Assembly (NCBI GenBank): GCA_944388585.1
Contig: CALXJI010000002.1
Coordinates: 221,758-285,757 of the forward strand
DNA from: an uncultured Clostridia bacterium
Lineage (GTDB): Bacteria; Bacillota; Clostridia; TANB77; CAG-465
DNA: 64,000 nt
Direction: 5' to 3'
Position 1 is the first letter of the stretch; each line of letters starts with the position of its first letter. The notes below the pieces were generated by a model. It made no database searches. It saw only the letters and a program-made list of their open reading frames with translations, and had not been told where the DNA came from. Below, piece after piece: positions 1 through 9,091 of the stretch. The position numbers were made by a program, and so were the translations under genes.

Positions 1-17
1 ATAACAATTATTGATTA

Positions 18-755
18 ATGGAAAATGATATTACTTATATAGGAATAGAACCAGAAAAAGAGCCAAATAAAAATTCAAACAAAGAAGTAGAAAAAGAAAA
101 ATTTAAAGCAAAAAAACATGGTATATCACTATCCAGATTTATATCTAAAACTAAAAAAAGTATTATAAATAAAAAAGTATTAATTCTTCTATTAATTATA
201 TTAGTATTATATTTTTTTAATCCTGTAACTTTTTTACAAGAAAAGCTTGAACAAAAAAAAGAGTTTTATGCAAATTCAGAATCTCTAGAACTTTCTGCTG
301 ATGGCTTATGGGATTCAGTAGTATATGCTAGTGGGTATGATTATTACAAAAACTGTAAAAACACAATGGTGGCACCTGCTGATGGACTTATAACATGTCA
401 ATATGACTTTGGGCACCAAGGAATTGACATAGCTTGTGAAAAATATCAAGATAATATATACGCTACAGCAAATGGCTATGTTTGCTATGTTGGACATAAT
501 GAAAAATATGGTAATGATTTAATGATAGAGCATCAAATAAATGGAATAACAATTTATACATATTATGCTAATCTTTCAATTATACATGTTAATAATGGTG
601 ACTATGTTTATCAAAATCAAGTAATTGCTCAAGAAGGTGGTAACCCAAATAAGCAAGCTGGTATATTAGATACTGACGGTCATCACTTACATTTTGAAAT
701 AAGAAAAGACAAGAATTCTGGTGGATTAAATCCTAATGTATTTATAGTTAATTAA
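18..755 (+). CDS. Membrane-anchored M23-family (LytM-like) protein
   Basis: This looks like a peptidoglycan endopeptidase of the M23 family, or an inactive relative, anchored in the membrane. A lysine-rich cytoplasmic stretch is followed by one hydrophobic segment (about residues 53-68) and an outside part whose last 120 residues carry the M23 fold. The metal-binding H133-x3-D137 and the H223-L-H225 pair in HLHFE are present, but the usual Y-x-H-L site reads Y-A-N-L (N185), so one active-site histidine is missing. The ATG follows an in-frame TGA at 12-14 and has no visible Shine-Dalgarno, so it may be coupled to a gene left of the window. The fold is clear; activity is uncertain. Confidence 0.8.
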   Translation: MENDITYIGIEPEKEPNKNSNKEVEKEKFKAKKHGISLSRFISKTKKSIINKKVLILLLIILVLYFFNPVTFLQEKLEQKKEFYANSESLELSADGLWDSVVYASGYDYYKNCKNTMVAPADGLITCQYDFGHQGIDIACEKYQDNIYATANGYVCYVGHNEKYGNDLMIEHQINGITIYTYYANLSIIHVNNGDYVYQNQVIAQEGGNPNKQAGILDTDGHHLHFEIRKDKNSGGLNPNVFIVN

Positions 756-760
756 AAATA

Positions 761-789
761 AAAAGATGCATTTAAAATGCATCTTTTTT
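761..789 (+). terminator. Intrinsic terminator after the M23 gene
   Basis: GATGCATTT pairs with AAATGCATC, followed by a run of six T. Confidence 0.85.
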
Positions 790-988
790 CGTAGAGGTTG
801 TTTATTCTTTAAATTTATGTCGTTCTTATATACATTTGTATTATACTATAATTTTAATTAAAAAGCAAGTAAAAATAAAAATTTTATTACATTTAAATAT
901 AAAATATTGTTTTTTTTAATAACATATATTATAATTGTTATTTATTTGAATATATGTTATTATATAAATTATAAAGGATGTTGATTAT

Positions 989-2011
989 ATGTTATTTAAA
1001 ATTTTTATTCTTATAATTCTAATTTTATTAAATGGACTTTTTGCATCAACTGAGATGGCATTTGTATCATTAAATAAAATGGATTTATCCGAACAAATAA
1101 AAAAAGGAAACAAAAAATCTAAAAAAATAAAAAAATTATTAGACAATTCAAGTGGATTCTTAGCAACAATACAAATATGTATTACACTTGCTGGTTTCCT
1201 TGCAAGTGCATTTGCTGCTGAAACTTTTGCAGAAGATATAGTTGCTGCTATAGCACCACATTTAAGTATATCTGTTTCTATACTTGAAACTGTTACAATT
1301 ATACTTGTAACAATAATACTTTCATATTTTACTTTAATTTTTGGAGAGCTTGTTCCTAAAAAAATTGCTCTTGCTTATCCAAATAAAGTATCATACATGG
1401 TAGTAAATCTAATATATGCTTTAGAAAAAATACTATACCCTTTTGTAGCTTTCTTAACTTTTTCTACAAATTCAGTGTGTAAATTATTACATATAAAGCA
1501 GGAAAAAGAAGAAAAACTTACAGAAAAAGAAATAATAGCTATAATATCTAAGGGACGAGAAGATGGAATTATAGATAATGAAGAGCAAAATTTATTATTA
1601 AATATATTCAAATTTGATGATACTACAGCAAAAGAAGTAATGACACCAAGAGAGAAAATGGTTGCAGTTGACTGCTATACAAGTCAAAAAGTATTATTAA
1701 ATGTTATAAAAAATAGTAAGTATTCAAGAATTCCTGTATACGAAGAAGATTTAGATGATATTATTGGTATTTTAGTAGTAAAAGATTTAATAATGCAATT
1801 TAGTAAAGAATCTAAATTTAATATAAAAAATCTAATACGCAAACCTTTATTTGTAAATGCTGATGATAAAGTAGATGATATCTTTAGGACAATGCAAAAG
1901 GAAAAATATTCTATGGCTATTGTAAAGAGTGAAAACAAAACAGTAGGTCTTATAACACTTGAAGATGCCATAGAAGAAGTACTTGGAAACATATCAGATG
2001 AATATAACTAA
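989..2011 (+). CDS. DUF21-CBS membrane protein (CNNM/HlyC-CorC family), short form
   Basis: Members of this family (often labelled hemolysin C or CorC-like) are membrane proteins linked to divalent cation homeostasis. The N-terminal DUF21 part has hydrophobic segments at roughly residues 1-22, 55-80 and 95-150 with the GLFASTEMA-type start typical of the family. Two CBS motifs follow at about 205-335 (VMTPREKM, then VGLITLEDAIEEVLG). The protein stops right after the CBS pair at 340 residues, so it lacks the C-terminal CorC_HlyC domain that brings usual members to about 420-440. AAGGATG upstream is the ribosome site. It is a single-gene unit between two terminators. Confidence 0.85.
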   Translation: MLFKIFILIILILLNGLFASTEMAFVSLNKMDLSEQIKKGNKKSKKIKKLLDNSSGFLATIQICITLAGFLASAFAAETFAEDIVAAIAPHLSISVSILETVTIILVTIILSYFTLIFGELVPKKIALAYPNKVSYMVVNLIYALEKILYPFVAFLTFSTNSVCKLLHIKQEKEEKLTEKEIIAIISKGREDGIIDNEEQNLLLNIFKFDDTTAKEVMTPREKMVAVDCYTSQKVLLNVIKNSKYSRIPVYEEDLDDIIGILVVKDLIMQFSKESKFNIKNLIRKPLFVNADDKVDDIFRTMQKEKYSMAIVKSENKTVGLITLEDAIEEVLGNISDEYN

Positions 2012-2040
2012 AAAATAACCCAAATAATTGGGTTATTTTT
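2012..2040 (+). terminator. Intrinsic terminator after the DUF21-CBS gene
   Basis: AATAACCCAA and TTGGGTTATT form the stem; flanking A and T runs allow use from both sides. Confidence 0.85.
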
Positions 2041-2055
2041 AGTATTTTGTTATTT

Positions 2056-3303
2056 TTATCTTTTTCTTCTTATTATTGTACCTGGAACTAATTCATATGG
2101 TATTTTTATTTTTACCTGTTGTCCTTTTATTCCAGGATTTATAGTTTCAATTTCTTTGTCATTTTTTACATCATATAACTTTTCTATTGTAAATTTACAT
2201 TCATCTATAGTATTTGGCAGCAATATTTCAAGCTTATCTCCCAAAGATAATTTGTTTTTTATTTCAACAATATAAATATCATCTTTATCTTTTCTTATAA
2301 CTCTTGCTCCATATTCATAATCTAAATTTTCACTTTTCCCATCAAAGTCATGTATATCTTGATTATTACTATCTGAAAAATAAAATTCAGATAATCCTCT
2401 AGTTTTTACTTTTTCAAGCTCTTTTAAATATTTTGTATAATCATAATTTTCCTGCTTGCCCTTACTTTTTAGCATTTCATATTCATCAATAGCATTTCTA
2501 TATGCTCTTACAACAGTGGCAAGATAATAATCTGTTTTTAATCTTCCCTCTATTTTTAAACTATCTACTCCCATATCAATAATTGTAGGAATTTGTTTTA
2601 TTAAGCACATATCTTTAGATGAAAACAAATATGTTCCTTTTTCATCATAATCTACATTTATTTTACTATCTGGATTATTTACTTCTTGTGCTGTAATTTT
2701 ATATTGCCATCTACAAGGTTGTGCACAATCTCCTTGATTTGCACATCTATTTGCAAGATACTTACTTAAATAACATCTTCCAGAATACGCATAGCAAATT
2801 GCACCATGTATAAACATTTCAACTTCTAAATCTTCAGGCTTATTTTCCATTATATACTCTATTTGCTCTTTACTTAACTCACGAGAAAGAATTACTCTTT
2901 TTGCGCCAAATTCTCTCCAAAACATAGCAGAATGAAGACTTACTGTATTTGCTTGTGTACTTATATGTATATCAATTTCAGGAGCTAGTTTTCTAATTTG
3001 CATAATTACTCCAGGATCACTTGCTATTATAGCATCCGCTTTAACTTCTTTTAATCTTAAAATTTGCTCTTCTATCTCACCATAATCCTTATCATTAGCA
3101 TATATATTTAATGCTACATATACCTTTTTACCTATGCTATGTGCATATTTAATAGTTTCTTCTAAAGAATCATCATTTAGCTCTGCTCTAGATCTTAATG
3201 ATAGTTTCGCTGTTCCAGCATATACTGCATCTGCTCCATACATAAAAGCAATCTTTGCTTTTTCTAAACTTCCTGCTGGAGCTAATAATTCTACTTTACT
3301 CAT
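2056..3303 (-). CDS. Peptidase U32 family protein (TrhP/YrrO-like tRNA hydroxylation protein)
   Basis: U32 proteins were first called collagenases, but the bacterial members studied most act in RNA hydroxylation (TrhP for tRNA uridine-34, RlhA for 23S rRNA) and carry a 4Fe-4S cluster. Here the N-terminal TIM-barrel part begins LLAPAGS, and the U32 signature E162-x-F...C170...G-x-C177...S180 is complete. Further cysteines at 187, 193 and 197 can complete the cluster. The C-terminal 80 residues form the usual beta-rich domain. The length (415) suits the YrrO/TrhP2 group. AAGGAAG precedes the ATG, and the gene overlaps the end of the upstream endonuclease IV-like gene by 8 bp, so the two form one operon. 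Confidence 0.88.
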   Translation of the reverse strand: MSKVELLAPAGSLEKAKIAFMYGADAVYAGTAKLSLRSRAELNDDSLEETIKYAHSIGKKVYVALNIYANDKDYGEIEEQILRLKEVKADAIIASDPGVIMQIRKLAPEIDIHISTQANTVSLHSAMFWREFGAKRVILSRELSKEQIEYIMENKPEDLEVEMFIHGAICYAYSGRCYLSKYLANRCANQGDCAQPCRWQYKITAQEVNNPDSKINVDYDEKGTYLFSSKDMCLIKQIPTIIDMGVDSLKIEGRLKTDYYLATVVRAYRNAIDEYEMLKSKGKQENYDYTKYLKELEKVKTRGLSEFYFSDSNNQDIHDFDGKSENLDYEYGARVIRKDKDDIYIVEIKNKLSLGDKLEILLPNTIDECKFTIEKLYDVKNDKEIETINPGIKGQQVKIKIPYELVPGTIIRRKR

Positions 3304-4159
3304 ATAAACTTCCTTTCATATTTAAATATATTTCTTTCATTTTCATAGCATCAATATCTTGACTCCCTGCAGATTCACAAATTATACGAGGCTCTAGATT
3401 CAAGGCTATTAATGCTTTACAAACATTTATATAATCTGGCCCAAATCCTTCATCTTCAAATCTTACATGACATTTTTCTCCACCATTTTTTGTATATTCC
3501 ATATGTGAAAAATGTGCATGAAAATTTTTCATTCTATCAAATCCAAGCTCATCTATATACATTTTAAGCTCTTTTTTCCATAATTCATATGTATTAAGTA
3601 TACCTATACTTCTTGCATACAAATGTCCAAAATCTATAGTTGGTATTAATCTTTTATCTACTTTACATAGCTTTATTATCTCTTTACTATCACCTAGTTG
3701 ATTTATTTTTCCCATTGTTTCAGGGCAAACTGTTATATCTCCTAAATTTAAAGAATCTGCTCTATCTAGTGCTTTTTTTAATAATTCACATGCACTTTTT
3801 ATAGCATACTTTCTATCAAGTCCAAGTAATGCACCAGCATGTACAACTATTCTATCTGCACCCATAATTTTAGCTACCTTCATTGTATCAATTATATAAT
3901 TTATTGTTTTTTCTTTTTTTACTTCATCTTGTGTAGATAGAGAAATATAATATGGTGCATGTACACTTAGAAGTATATTGTTCTTTTGAGCTTCTTCTTT
4001 TATTTTTTCTGCAAGCTTTTGAGACACTCTCACTCCTCTTGAACATTGATATTCATATGCATCCAAATTCATATTTTTTAAATACTCAGGCATTTCATAC
4101 GAATTTTTATGCTCAACATAAAAAGTATCTGTTCCGCCTGCAACTCCAAATTTTACCAT
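3296..4159 (-). CDS. Endonuclease IV-like TIM-barrel protein (AP endonuclease 2 family)
   Basis: This resembles deoxyribonuclease IV, which cuts DNA at abasic sites with a three-metal centre. Most metal-ligand motifs of the fold can be seen: SVHAPY, VVHAG, CPETMG, TIDFGH, HAHFSH and the late ICESAG. The canonical D-x-H ligand pair (D229 and H231 in E. coli Nfo) appears as K-C-H, so one aspartate ligand is replaced. I chose the ATG at 4159 because AGGTG lies eight bases upstream; the reading frame also extends eight codons further to a GTG without a ribosome site. It heads a two-gene operon with the U32 protein. It may be a repair nuclease or a sugar-isomerase-like relative. Confidence 0.8.
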   Translation of the reverse strand: MVKFGVAGGTDTFYVEHKNSYEMPEYLKNMNLDAYEYQCSRGVRVSQKLAEKIKEEAQKNNILLSVHAPYYISLSTQDEVKKEKTINYIIDTMKVAKIMGADRIVVHAGALLGLDRKYAIKSACELLKKALDRADSLNLGDITVCPETMGKINQLGDSKEIIKLCKVDKRLIPTIDFGHLYARSIGILNTYELWKKELKMYIDELGFDRMKNFHAHFSHMEYTKNGGEKCHVRFEDEGFGPDYINVCKALIALNLEPRIICESAGSQDIDAMKMKEIYLNMKGSLYE

Positions 4160-4211
4160 ATTTTCACCTATATTATTATACACTAGTTTACTTAAAAAGT
4201 AAATGTTAAAC

Positions 4212-4244
4212 TAAAAATACACCTAAATGATTAATTTAGATGTA
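4212..4244 (-). terminator. Intrinsic terminator overlapping the end of the A24 peptidase gene
   Basis: ACATCTAAAT pairs with ATTTAGGTGT (one G-U) and is followed by T residues on the minus strand; the hairpin includes the stop codon. Confidence 0.6.
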
Positions 4245-4947
4245 TGATTAATTTATCTATTATATTAAAATACATATCAATTATTTGATTTGCAGGTATT
4301 ATCATAATAATTAAAGTACTTAATACAATAAAAGGTCCAAATGGTAAATATTCTTCTTTTTTCTTTGTTATAAAATTATATAATAAAAATAACAGACTAA
4401 ATATTGCAGACATAAATATACTCATTATAATTACTACAATAATAGCTTTAAATCCTATTAAAAAACCAATTGAAGCAAGTAATTTTATATCTCCCATTCC
4501 AAAGCCAGTTTTTTTACTAAATAATCCAAAAATTAAATTTACTAAATAGAAGAACATTCCTCCAGCTATAAGCCCTAAAATTGAAGATATAATATCCTCT
4601 TTTGAAAACAGCAAAACATTTTTAATTATCCCCATAAAAAGTATAACAAAACATGAAGTATGCGGAATAATCATATACTTTATATCCATGCAAAAAGCAA
4701 GTAATAAAGCAAATATAGAAGGAACAAATATTATTAACTCTTTTACACCCACAAACTTTGAAACAATTTCAAAAATAATAAAAAATATAAATATAAAACT
4801 TATGTCTATATTTTTTATACTAAATCTATTTTTAAATTCACTAAAAGTAAAATCATTACCTTTATGAATAGCTGCACATTTTAAAAAATTAGATAAAATT
4901 ACAGAAAATAATATAGCAATTAAAAAGAATATAATTATACTTTGCAT
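4231..4947 (-). CDS. Prepilin peptidase (A24 family)
   Basis: A24 peptidases are integral-membrane aspartyl proteases that process the leaders of type IV pilin-like proteins. About seven hydrophobic segments fill the 238 residues. The two catalytic aspartates are in place: D88 in the CMDIKYMIIP motif and D153 in G-F-G-M-G-D. The N-terminal methyltransferase-like cysteine motif of PilD enzymes is absent, as in short Gram-positive members. It overlaps the end of the yqeG-like gene by 13 bp, so translation is probably coupled. No pilin or secretion-ATPase gene is in the window, so the substrate is unknown. Confidence 0.88.
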   Translation of the reverse strand: MQSIIIFFLIAILFSVILSNFLKCAAIHKGNDFTFSEFKNRFSIKNIDISFIFIFFIIFEIVSKFVGVKELIIFVPSIFALLLAFCMDIKYMIIPHTSCFVILFMGIIKNVLLFSKEDIISSILGLIAGGMFFYLVNLIFGLFSKKTGFGMGDIKLLASIGFLIGFKAIIVVIIMSIFMSAIFSLLFLLYNFITKKKEEYLPFGPFIVLSTLIIMIIPANQIIDMYFNIIDKLIIHLN

Positions 4948-5507
4948 TTTGATAATTTTTCCTCTTTTTTATAATAATGATTAAGAATAATTTTTTCTAT
5001 TGGTCTTTTTAACCTACTAACAAATATTTCTTTTTTATTTATTCGTTTTACTAAAATAGTTTTTATATTAAATCTATTTCCTCCCCAAATATCTGTAAAT
5101 AGTTGATCTCCTATCATTAATATCTCATCTTTACTTATATCTGGAAATTCTAAACATACCTTTTTAAAAGCTTTAGTAGAAGGTTTAGATGCTTTATAAA
5201 AATATCTAACCCCTAACTCTTTTGCAATTCTTTTAACTACTTTTTGTGAAAAAGAATTACTGACAATATATAACTTTATATTTTTAGATTTCATAAACTT
5301 TATCCATTTTTTTATATCTTTTGAATATTTTCCCTTTGAATCTATAATAGTATTATCCATATCCATTAGTATTAATTTTATACCTTCTTTTGAAATTAAT
5401 TCATATGGAATATTTTCAACTTTTTCAAACACATAATTTGGATAAAAATTTTTTAACATTGATTTTTTACTTTTTGTTTTTTGACCAATTACTACTTCTT
5501 TTTCCAT
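4935..5507 (-). CDS. yqeG: YqeG family HAD-IIIA phosphatase
   Basis: This is a small HAD phosphatase of the YqeG type, usually found near conserved housekeeping genes in Firmicutes and of unsettled substrate. Motif I is D49-M-D51-N-T, motif II lies in IVSNS, and the late GDQLFTDIWGGN carries the acidic motif III/IV that marks YqeG. The length (190 versus about 170-180) is slightly extended by a basic N-terminus. GTGAGG precedes the ATG. It is the first gene of an operon with the prepilin peptidase. Confidence 0.88.
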   Translation of the reverse strand: MEKEVVIGQKTKSKKSMLKNFYPNYVFEKVENIPYELISKEGIKLILMDMDNTIIDSKGKYSKDIKKWIKFMKSKNIKLYIVSNSFSQKVVKRIAKELGVRYFYKASKPSTKAFKKVCLEFPDISKDEILMIGDQLFTDIWGGNRFNIKTILVKRINKKEIFVSRLKRPIEKIILNHYYKKEEKLSKCKV

Positions 5508-5614
5508 ATCTCAAGCCTCACTTTATACGTATATATTACTATATTTATACCATTTTTGCAATAAATTTACTATTTTTATATAAAAAATGACTTATATGTT
5601 AAAATTTCACAAAG

Positions 5615-5648
5615 GAGCAAAAAAAAGAAACACAAAATTGTGCTTCTT
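5615..5648 (-). terminator. Possible minus-strand terminator hairpin
   Basis: AAGAAGCACAA and TTGTGTTTCTT pair with one mismatch and run into eight T on the minus strand. No minus-strand gene feeds into it directly, so its role is unclear. Confidence 0.4.
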
Positions 5649-5704
5649 AAACCATATTAAAAATTTTAATTTAATTCCACATAAAATTTATATATATATT
5701 CTTT

Positions 5705-5751
5705 GTTATTGACCATTTTTATGCAAAATAGTGTTAAAATTGGTCAATAAC
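5705..5751. promoter_or_regulatory. 11-bp inverted repeat upstream of the broken DUF4143 ATPase gene
   Basis: GTTATTGACCA (5705-5715) is matched perfectly by TGGTCAATAAC (5741-5751), with 25 bases between. It lies 44 bases before the start codon, where an operator would sit. Confidence 0.6.
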
Positions 5752-5794
5752 TTGATTTTTTTAAAATATATAATACTATAATTATGGTGGTAAT

Positions 5795-7032
5795 ATGGAA
5801 AAAATATATAAAAGAGAAAATTATTTAAATAAAATTAGAGGATTTTATAAAGATGATATGATTAAAGTTATATCTGGAATAAGGAGATGTGGTAAATCAT
5901 TCTTTTTAAAATCAATTATTCAAGAACTATTAGAAAATGGTATAAACAAAAAAGATATAATTTATATCGAATTAGATAAAAAGGAATATAAAGATATAAA
6001 AACATCAAAACAATTGGAAAAATTAATAGATAAAAAAATGATTGACGACGATTTTAAATATTTGTTTATTGACGAGATACAAAATGTTAAAGATTTTGAA
6101 TCTTTAATTAACTCATATAGAGAAGAAGGAAATATATCTATTTTTATAACAGGTTCAAATTCTTACCTTTTGAGCGGCGAATTAGTAACAAAACTAACTG
6201 GTAGATATATTGAAATTGAAATAATGACACTTTCTTTTTATGAATATGTAGATATGAAAAGATTTTTAAACAAGAGTGTCAATAAAAATATTTATCTTGA
6301 ATTTGAAGAATATATTAGAAACGGTGGTTTTCCAAAATCCTTATATTACGACAATTATGAGGAAAAAATAACTTATACATCTAGTGTTATAAATCAAATA
6401 TTTAATAAAGATATAAAAGTAAGCAATAAAATTAAAGATAAGGCTTTGTTTGAAAGGATAGAAAAATTTATTATCAATAATTTTGGAGTAGTTATATCTA
6501 TAAAAAATATATATAACTATTTAAAAAATGAAGTAAAGATAAATGTAGATAGAAGAACTATAAAAAGATATTTAGATATTTAGATATTTTAGAAAAGGCT
6601 AAAATTATCTATTCTTGTGATTTATTTGATATAAAATCAAAATCTGTTTTAAAAGGTAAAAAGAAATACTATTTAGCAGATTTAAGTATTTATTACTCAC
6701 AAAATACTGACAATAGAATAAATTACGGACCAGTTCTTGAAAATATAATGTATTCTTATTTAAAAAGCAAAAATTATAAACTTTCTGTAGGTTATATCAG
6801 AAAACTAGAATGTGACTTTATTGCTAGAGCAAATTATGATGATTATTACTATATTCAAATTTCCAAAGATATTAGTAATAAAGATACTGAAGAACGAGAG
6901 TATAGACCATTTTATATGATTAAAGAATTATATCCAAGATATTTATTTACCATGGATTTATTACTTCAAAAAAGAGATGGTATAAAACATGAAAATATTG
7001 TTGATTTTATTTATAATAATAAGGTTTTATAA
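5795..7032 (+). pseudogene. DUF4143/AAA_14 ATPase, frameshifted by an 8-bp tandem duplication
   Basis: The protein belongs to the AAA_14-DUF4143 family, P-loop ATPases with a C-terminal nuclease-like DUF4143 domain and no settled role. The N-terminal piece has the Walker A GIRRCGKSFFL and Walker B YLFIDEIQ plus the GSNSYLLSGE sensor region. The frame stops at 6581-6583 just after RRTIKRYLDI. The unit GATATTTA is present twice (6567-6574 and 6575-6582) followed by GATATTTT; removing one copy restores RYLDILEKA and a continuous frame through GKKKYYLAD, GPVLENIMYSYL to the stop at 7032. The repaired protein would be about 410 residues, like the intact paralogue at 11581-12834. This could be a dead gene or a reversible slipped-strand variant. 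Confidence 0.85.
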
Positions 7033-7101
7033 AAAATATTAATCCACTAATTATTTTTTACAGCATTATCTTATTTGGCTGATTTTATATTGTTTTTTAA
7101 C

Positions 7102-7133
7102 AAAAAAACCAGCCAAGTTCTATTTCTTAGCTG
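7102..7133 (-). terminator. Terminator after tRNA-Leu
   Basis: CAGCTAAG pairs with CTTGGCTG on the minus strand and runs into seven T. Confidence 0.75.
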
Positions 7134-7145
7134 ATTTAATTATAT

Positions 7146-7234
7146 TGGTGGGAATGACCGGAATCGAACCGGTACGAGGTTTGACCCTCGCAGGATTTTA
7201 AGTCCTGTGCGTCTGCCAGTTCCGCCACACTCCC
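7146..7234 (-). tRNA. tRNA-Leu (anticodon UAA)
   Basis: A full class II cloverleaf with CCA encoded (7146-7148). The acceptor GGGAGTG pairs with CATTCCC with one wobble. The anticodon stem AGGA/TCCT encloses loop CTTAAAA, giving anticodon TAA. A long variable arm and a TTCGATT T-loop are present. It reads the UUA codon, the leucine codon expected to dominate in this AT-rich genome. Confidence 0.97.
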
Positions 7235-7286
7235 GCTTGAACAGTTTTTATTTTAACACTTTTGTTTTTAATTGTCAATACTTTTT

Positions 7287-7838
7287 TTACAAATATTGTT
7301 TTCTTGTGATAAAATTTAATTTTTTTATTTTTTCCACTAATGGAGAAAATGTTTCTTTTGTTGAACAATACTTATCCACCATTGTAACAACTACACTTTC
7401 TTTATATTTAGGTACTTTTCTTAAAGTAAGAGGCCACATATGCTTTTCAATAATATCTTTTTCTATTTCGTTTAAATTGAAATATTTACAAGCATTTTCT
7501 AAAGCCGTTCTTGGATGAGTAAATCCATGTTTTTGAAAAAGTGGTTTTTTCTCTAACACTTTATGCCAATCATATAAAAATAAATCGTGTAATAATCCTG
7601 CTCTTGCTGCAGATTTTGCATCTAAATTAAATTTCTTAGCTATCTTATAACTATAATATGATACACTTAAACAATGATCATAGCATGTAGTTGAACCATG
7701 TTGTATAAAATTTTTCATAGATAATACAACTTCATTTTCTATTAAATCTGATACATAATACATATATCTTTTATCTTCTATTGGCGATATAGACTCAGAT
7801 AAGATATCTCTAATTTGTTTATTTTCAACCTTATTCAT
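7287..7838 (-). CDS. HD-domain phosphohydrolase
   Basis: This is a stand-alone HD-superfamily hydrolase of about 183 residues. The metal-binding H...HD...D pattern can be followed from the early YDHCLSVS histidine through GLLHDLFLYDWH and a later EKHMWPL histidine to MVDKYCS. Such small HD proteins are usually annotated as uncharacterised hydrolases of nucleotide or phosphate-ester substrates, and no partner domain hints at the substrate here. I chose the ATG at 7838 because GAGGGG lies just upstream; the frame extends four codons more to a GTG. It is a single-gene unit. Confidence 0.8.
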   Translation of the reverse strand: MNKVENKQIRDILSESISPIEDKRYMYYVSDLIENEVVLSMKNFIQHGSTTCYDHCLSVSYYSYKIAKKFNLDAKSAARAGLLHDLFLYDWHKVLEKKPLFQKHGFTHPRTALENACKYFNLNEIEKDIIEKHMWPLTLRKVPKYKESVVVTMVDKYCSTKETFSPLVEKIKKLNFITRKQYL

Positions 7839-8059
7839 ATAACCCCTCACTATTTAAATTATATCATAATATACACACTATATTCAATTTGTTTATTAAA
7901 ATATTTTTGAAATTAACATATAAATTACTTAATAAAACTAAAAAACATAATTATATATGTAAATTTTTGATTTTTTGCTTTTTAAATGCTAAAAATAATT
8001 GTATAGCAAAGAAAAAAATGATATAATATAGTTTGGCTATAATACAGGAGGGAATAATT

Positions 8060-9052
8060 ATGGTAAAAATTTTATTTTATGACACAAAAGAATATGATAA
8101 GAAATTATTTGAAAGGTACAATAAAGACTATGGATTTGAAATAAAATATCTAGAATCTAAATTAAATAATGAAACAGCTCCACTTGCTAACGGATATGAT
8201 GCTGTTTGTATATTTGTAAATGATAGAGCAGAAAAAGAAACATTAGATATTTTAAAAGAATGTGGTGTAAAATTAATTGTTTTACGTTGTGCTGGATATA
8301 ACAATGTAGATATTAAAAATCTACCAGAAGGCATGAGTGTTGTAAGAGTACCTAGATACTCACCTTATGCAGTTGCAGAACACGCAGTAGCACTTCTATT
8401 AAGTGTTGATAGAAAAATATATAAATCTTATCAAAGAACAAAAAAATATAACTTTACATTAAACGGACTACTTGGCTTTGATATACATGGAAAAACTGTA
8501 GGTGTTATTGGAACAGGTAAAATTGGTAAAGTATTTATTAACATTATGAAAGGATTTGGAACTGAAGTTTTAGCTTATGATGTATATCCAGATGAAAAGG
8601 CAGCTCAAGAAATGGGATTTAAATATACTACACTAGATGAATTATATGAAAAGTCTGATATAATTTCTCTACATTGTCCACTAACAGATGAAAATACAAA
8701 CATGATTAATAAAGATTCTATTAAAAAAATGAAAAAAGGCGTTGTAATTATTAATACAAGTAGAGGAAAATTAATAAACAGTGACGATCTAATAGACGCA
8801 TTAGGTAAAGGAAAAATAGGAGGACTTGGTCTTGATGTATTTGATGAAGAAGAAGATTTCTTCTTAAATGATATGTCTAACTCTTATTATAGAAATACAG
8901 AACTTTCTGTACTACTTACAATGCCAAATGTTGTTATCACTTCACACCAAGCTTTCTTCACAAAAGAAGCTTTGGATAAAATTGGTAAAGTATCTATGGA
9001 TAATATAAAAGAATTTTTTGAGACAGGAAATTGCGAAAACTTTGTTAAATAA
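8060..9052 (+). CDS. D-2-hydroxyacid dehydrogenase (D-lactate dehydrogenase-like)
   Basis: The enzyme reduces a 2-oxoacid, probably pyruvate, with NADH. The NAD-binding Rossmann motif is GVIGTGKIG, and the catalytic Arg (INTSRGKLI), Glu (LDVFDEEED) and His (ITSHQAFFT) are all in place. The loop around YYRNTELSVLL and the long FDEEEDFF segment resemble LdhA-type D-lactate dehydrogenases. A start at the ATG 8060 is supported by AGGAGGG; the frame runs back to a TTG at 8033 without a ribosome site. With AdhE at 19-22 kb it fits a mixed-acid or lactate fermentation. Confidence 0.88.
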   Translation: MVKILFYDTKEYDKKLFERYNKDYGFEIKYLESKLNNETAPLANGYDAVCIFVNDRAEKETLDILKECGVKLIVLRCAGYNNVDIKNLPEGMSVVRVPRYSPYAVAEHAVALLLSVDRKIYKSYQRTKKYNFTLNGLLGFDIHGKTVGVIGTGKIGKVFINIMKGFGTEVLAYDVYPDEKAAQEMGFKYTTLDELYEKSDIISLHCPLTDENTNMINKDSIKKMKKGVVIINTSRGKLINSDDLIDALGKGKIGGLGLDVFDEEEDFFLNDMSNSYYRNTELSVLLTMPNVVITSHQAFFTKEALDKIGKVSMDNIKEFFETGNCENFVK

Positions 9053-9062
9053 CAGAAAAAAT

Positions 9063-9090
9063 CACTCTAGCTTTTACTAGAGTGGTTTTT
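9063..9090 (+). terminator. Intrinsic terminator after the hydroxyacid dehydrogenase gene
   Basis: CACTCTAG pairs with CTAGAGTG and is followed by five T. Confidence 0.85.
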
Positions 9091-9091
9091 A

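Noticed and set aside
6581..6583. Readthrough or altered genetic code at the DUF4143 stop
   Set aside because: The downstream protein continues in another frame, so a frameshift, not stop recoding, is needed; all other genes use the standard code.
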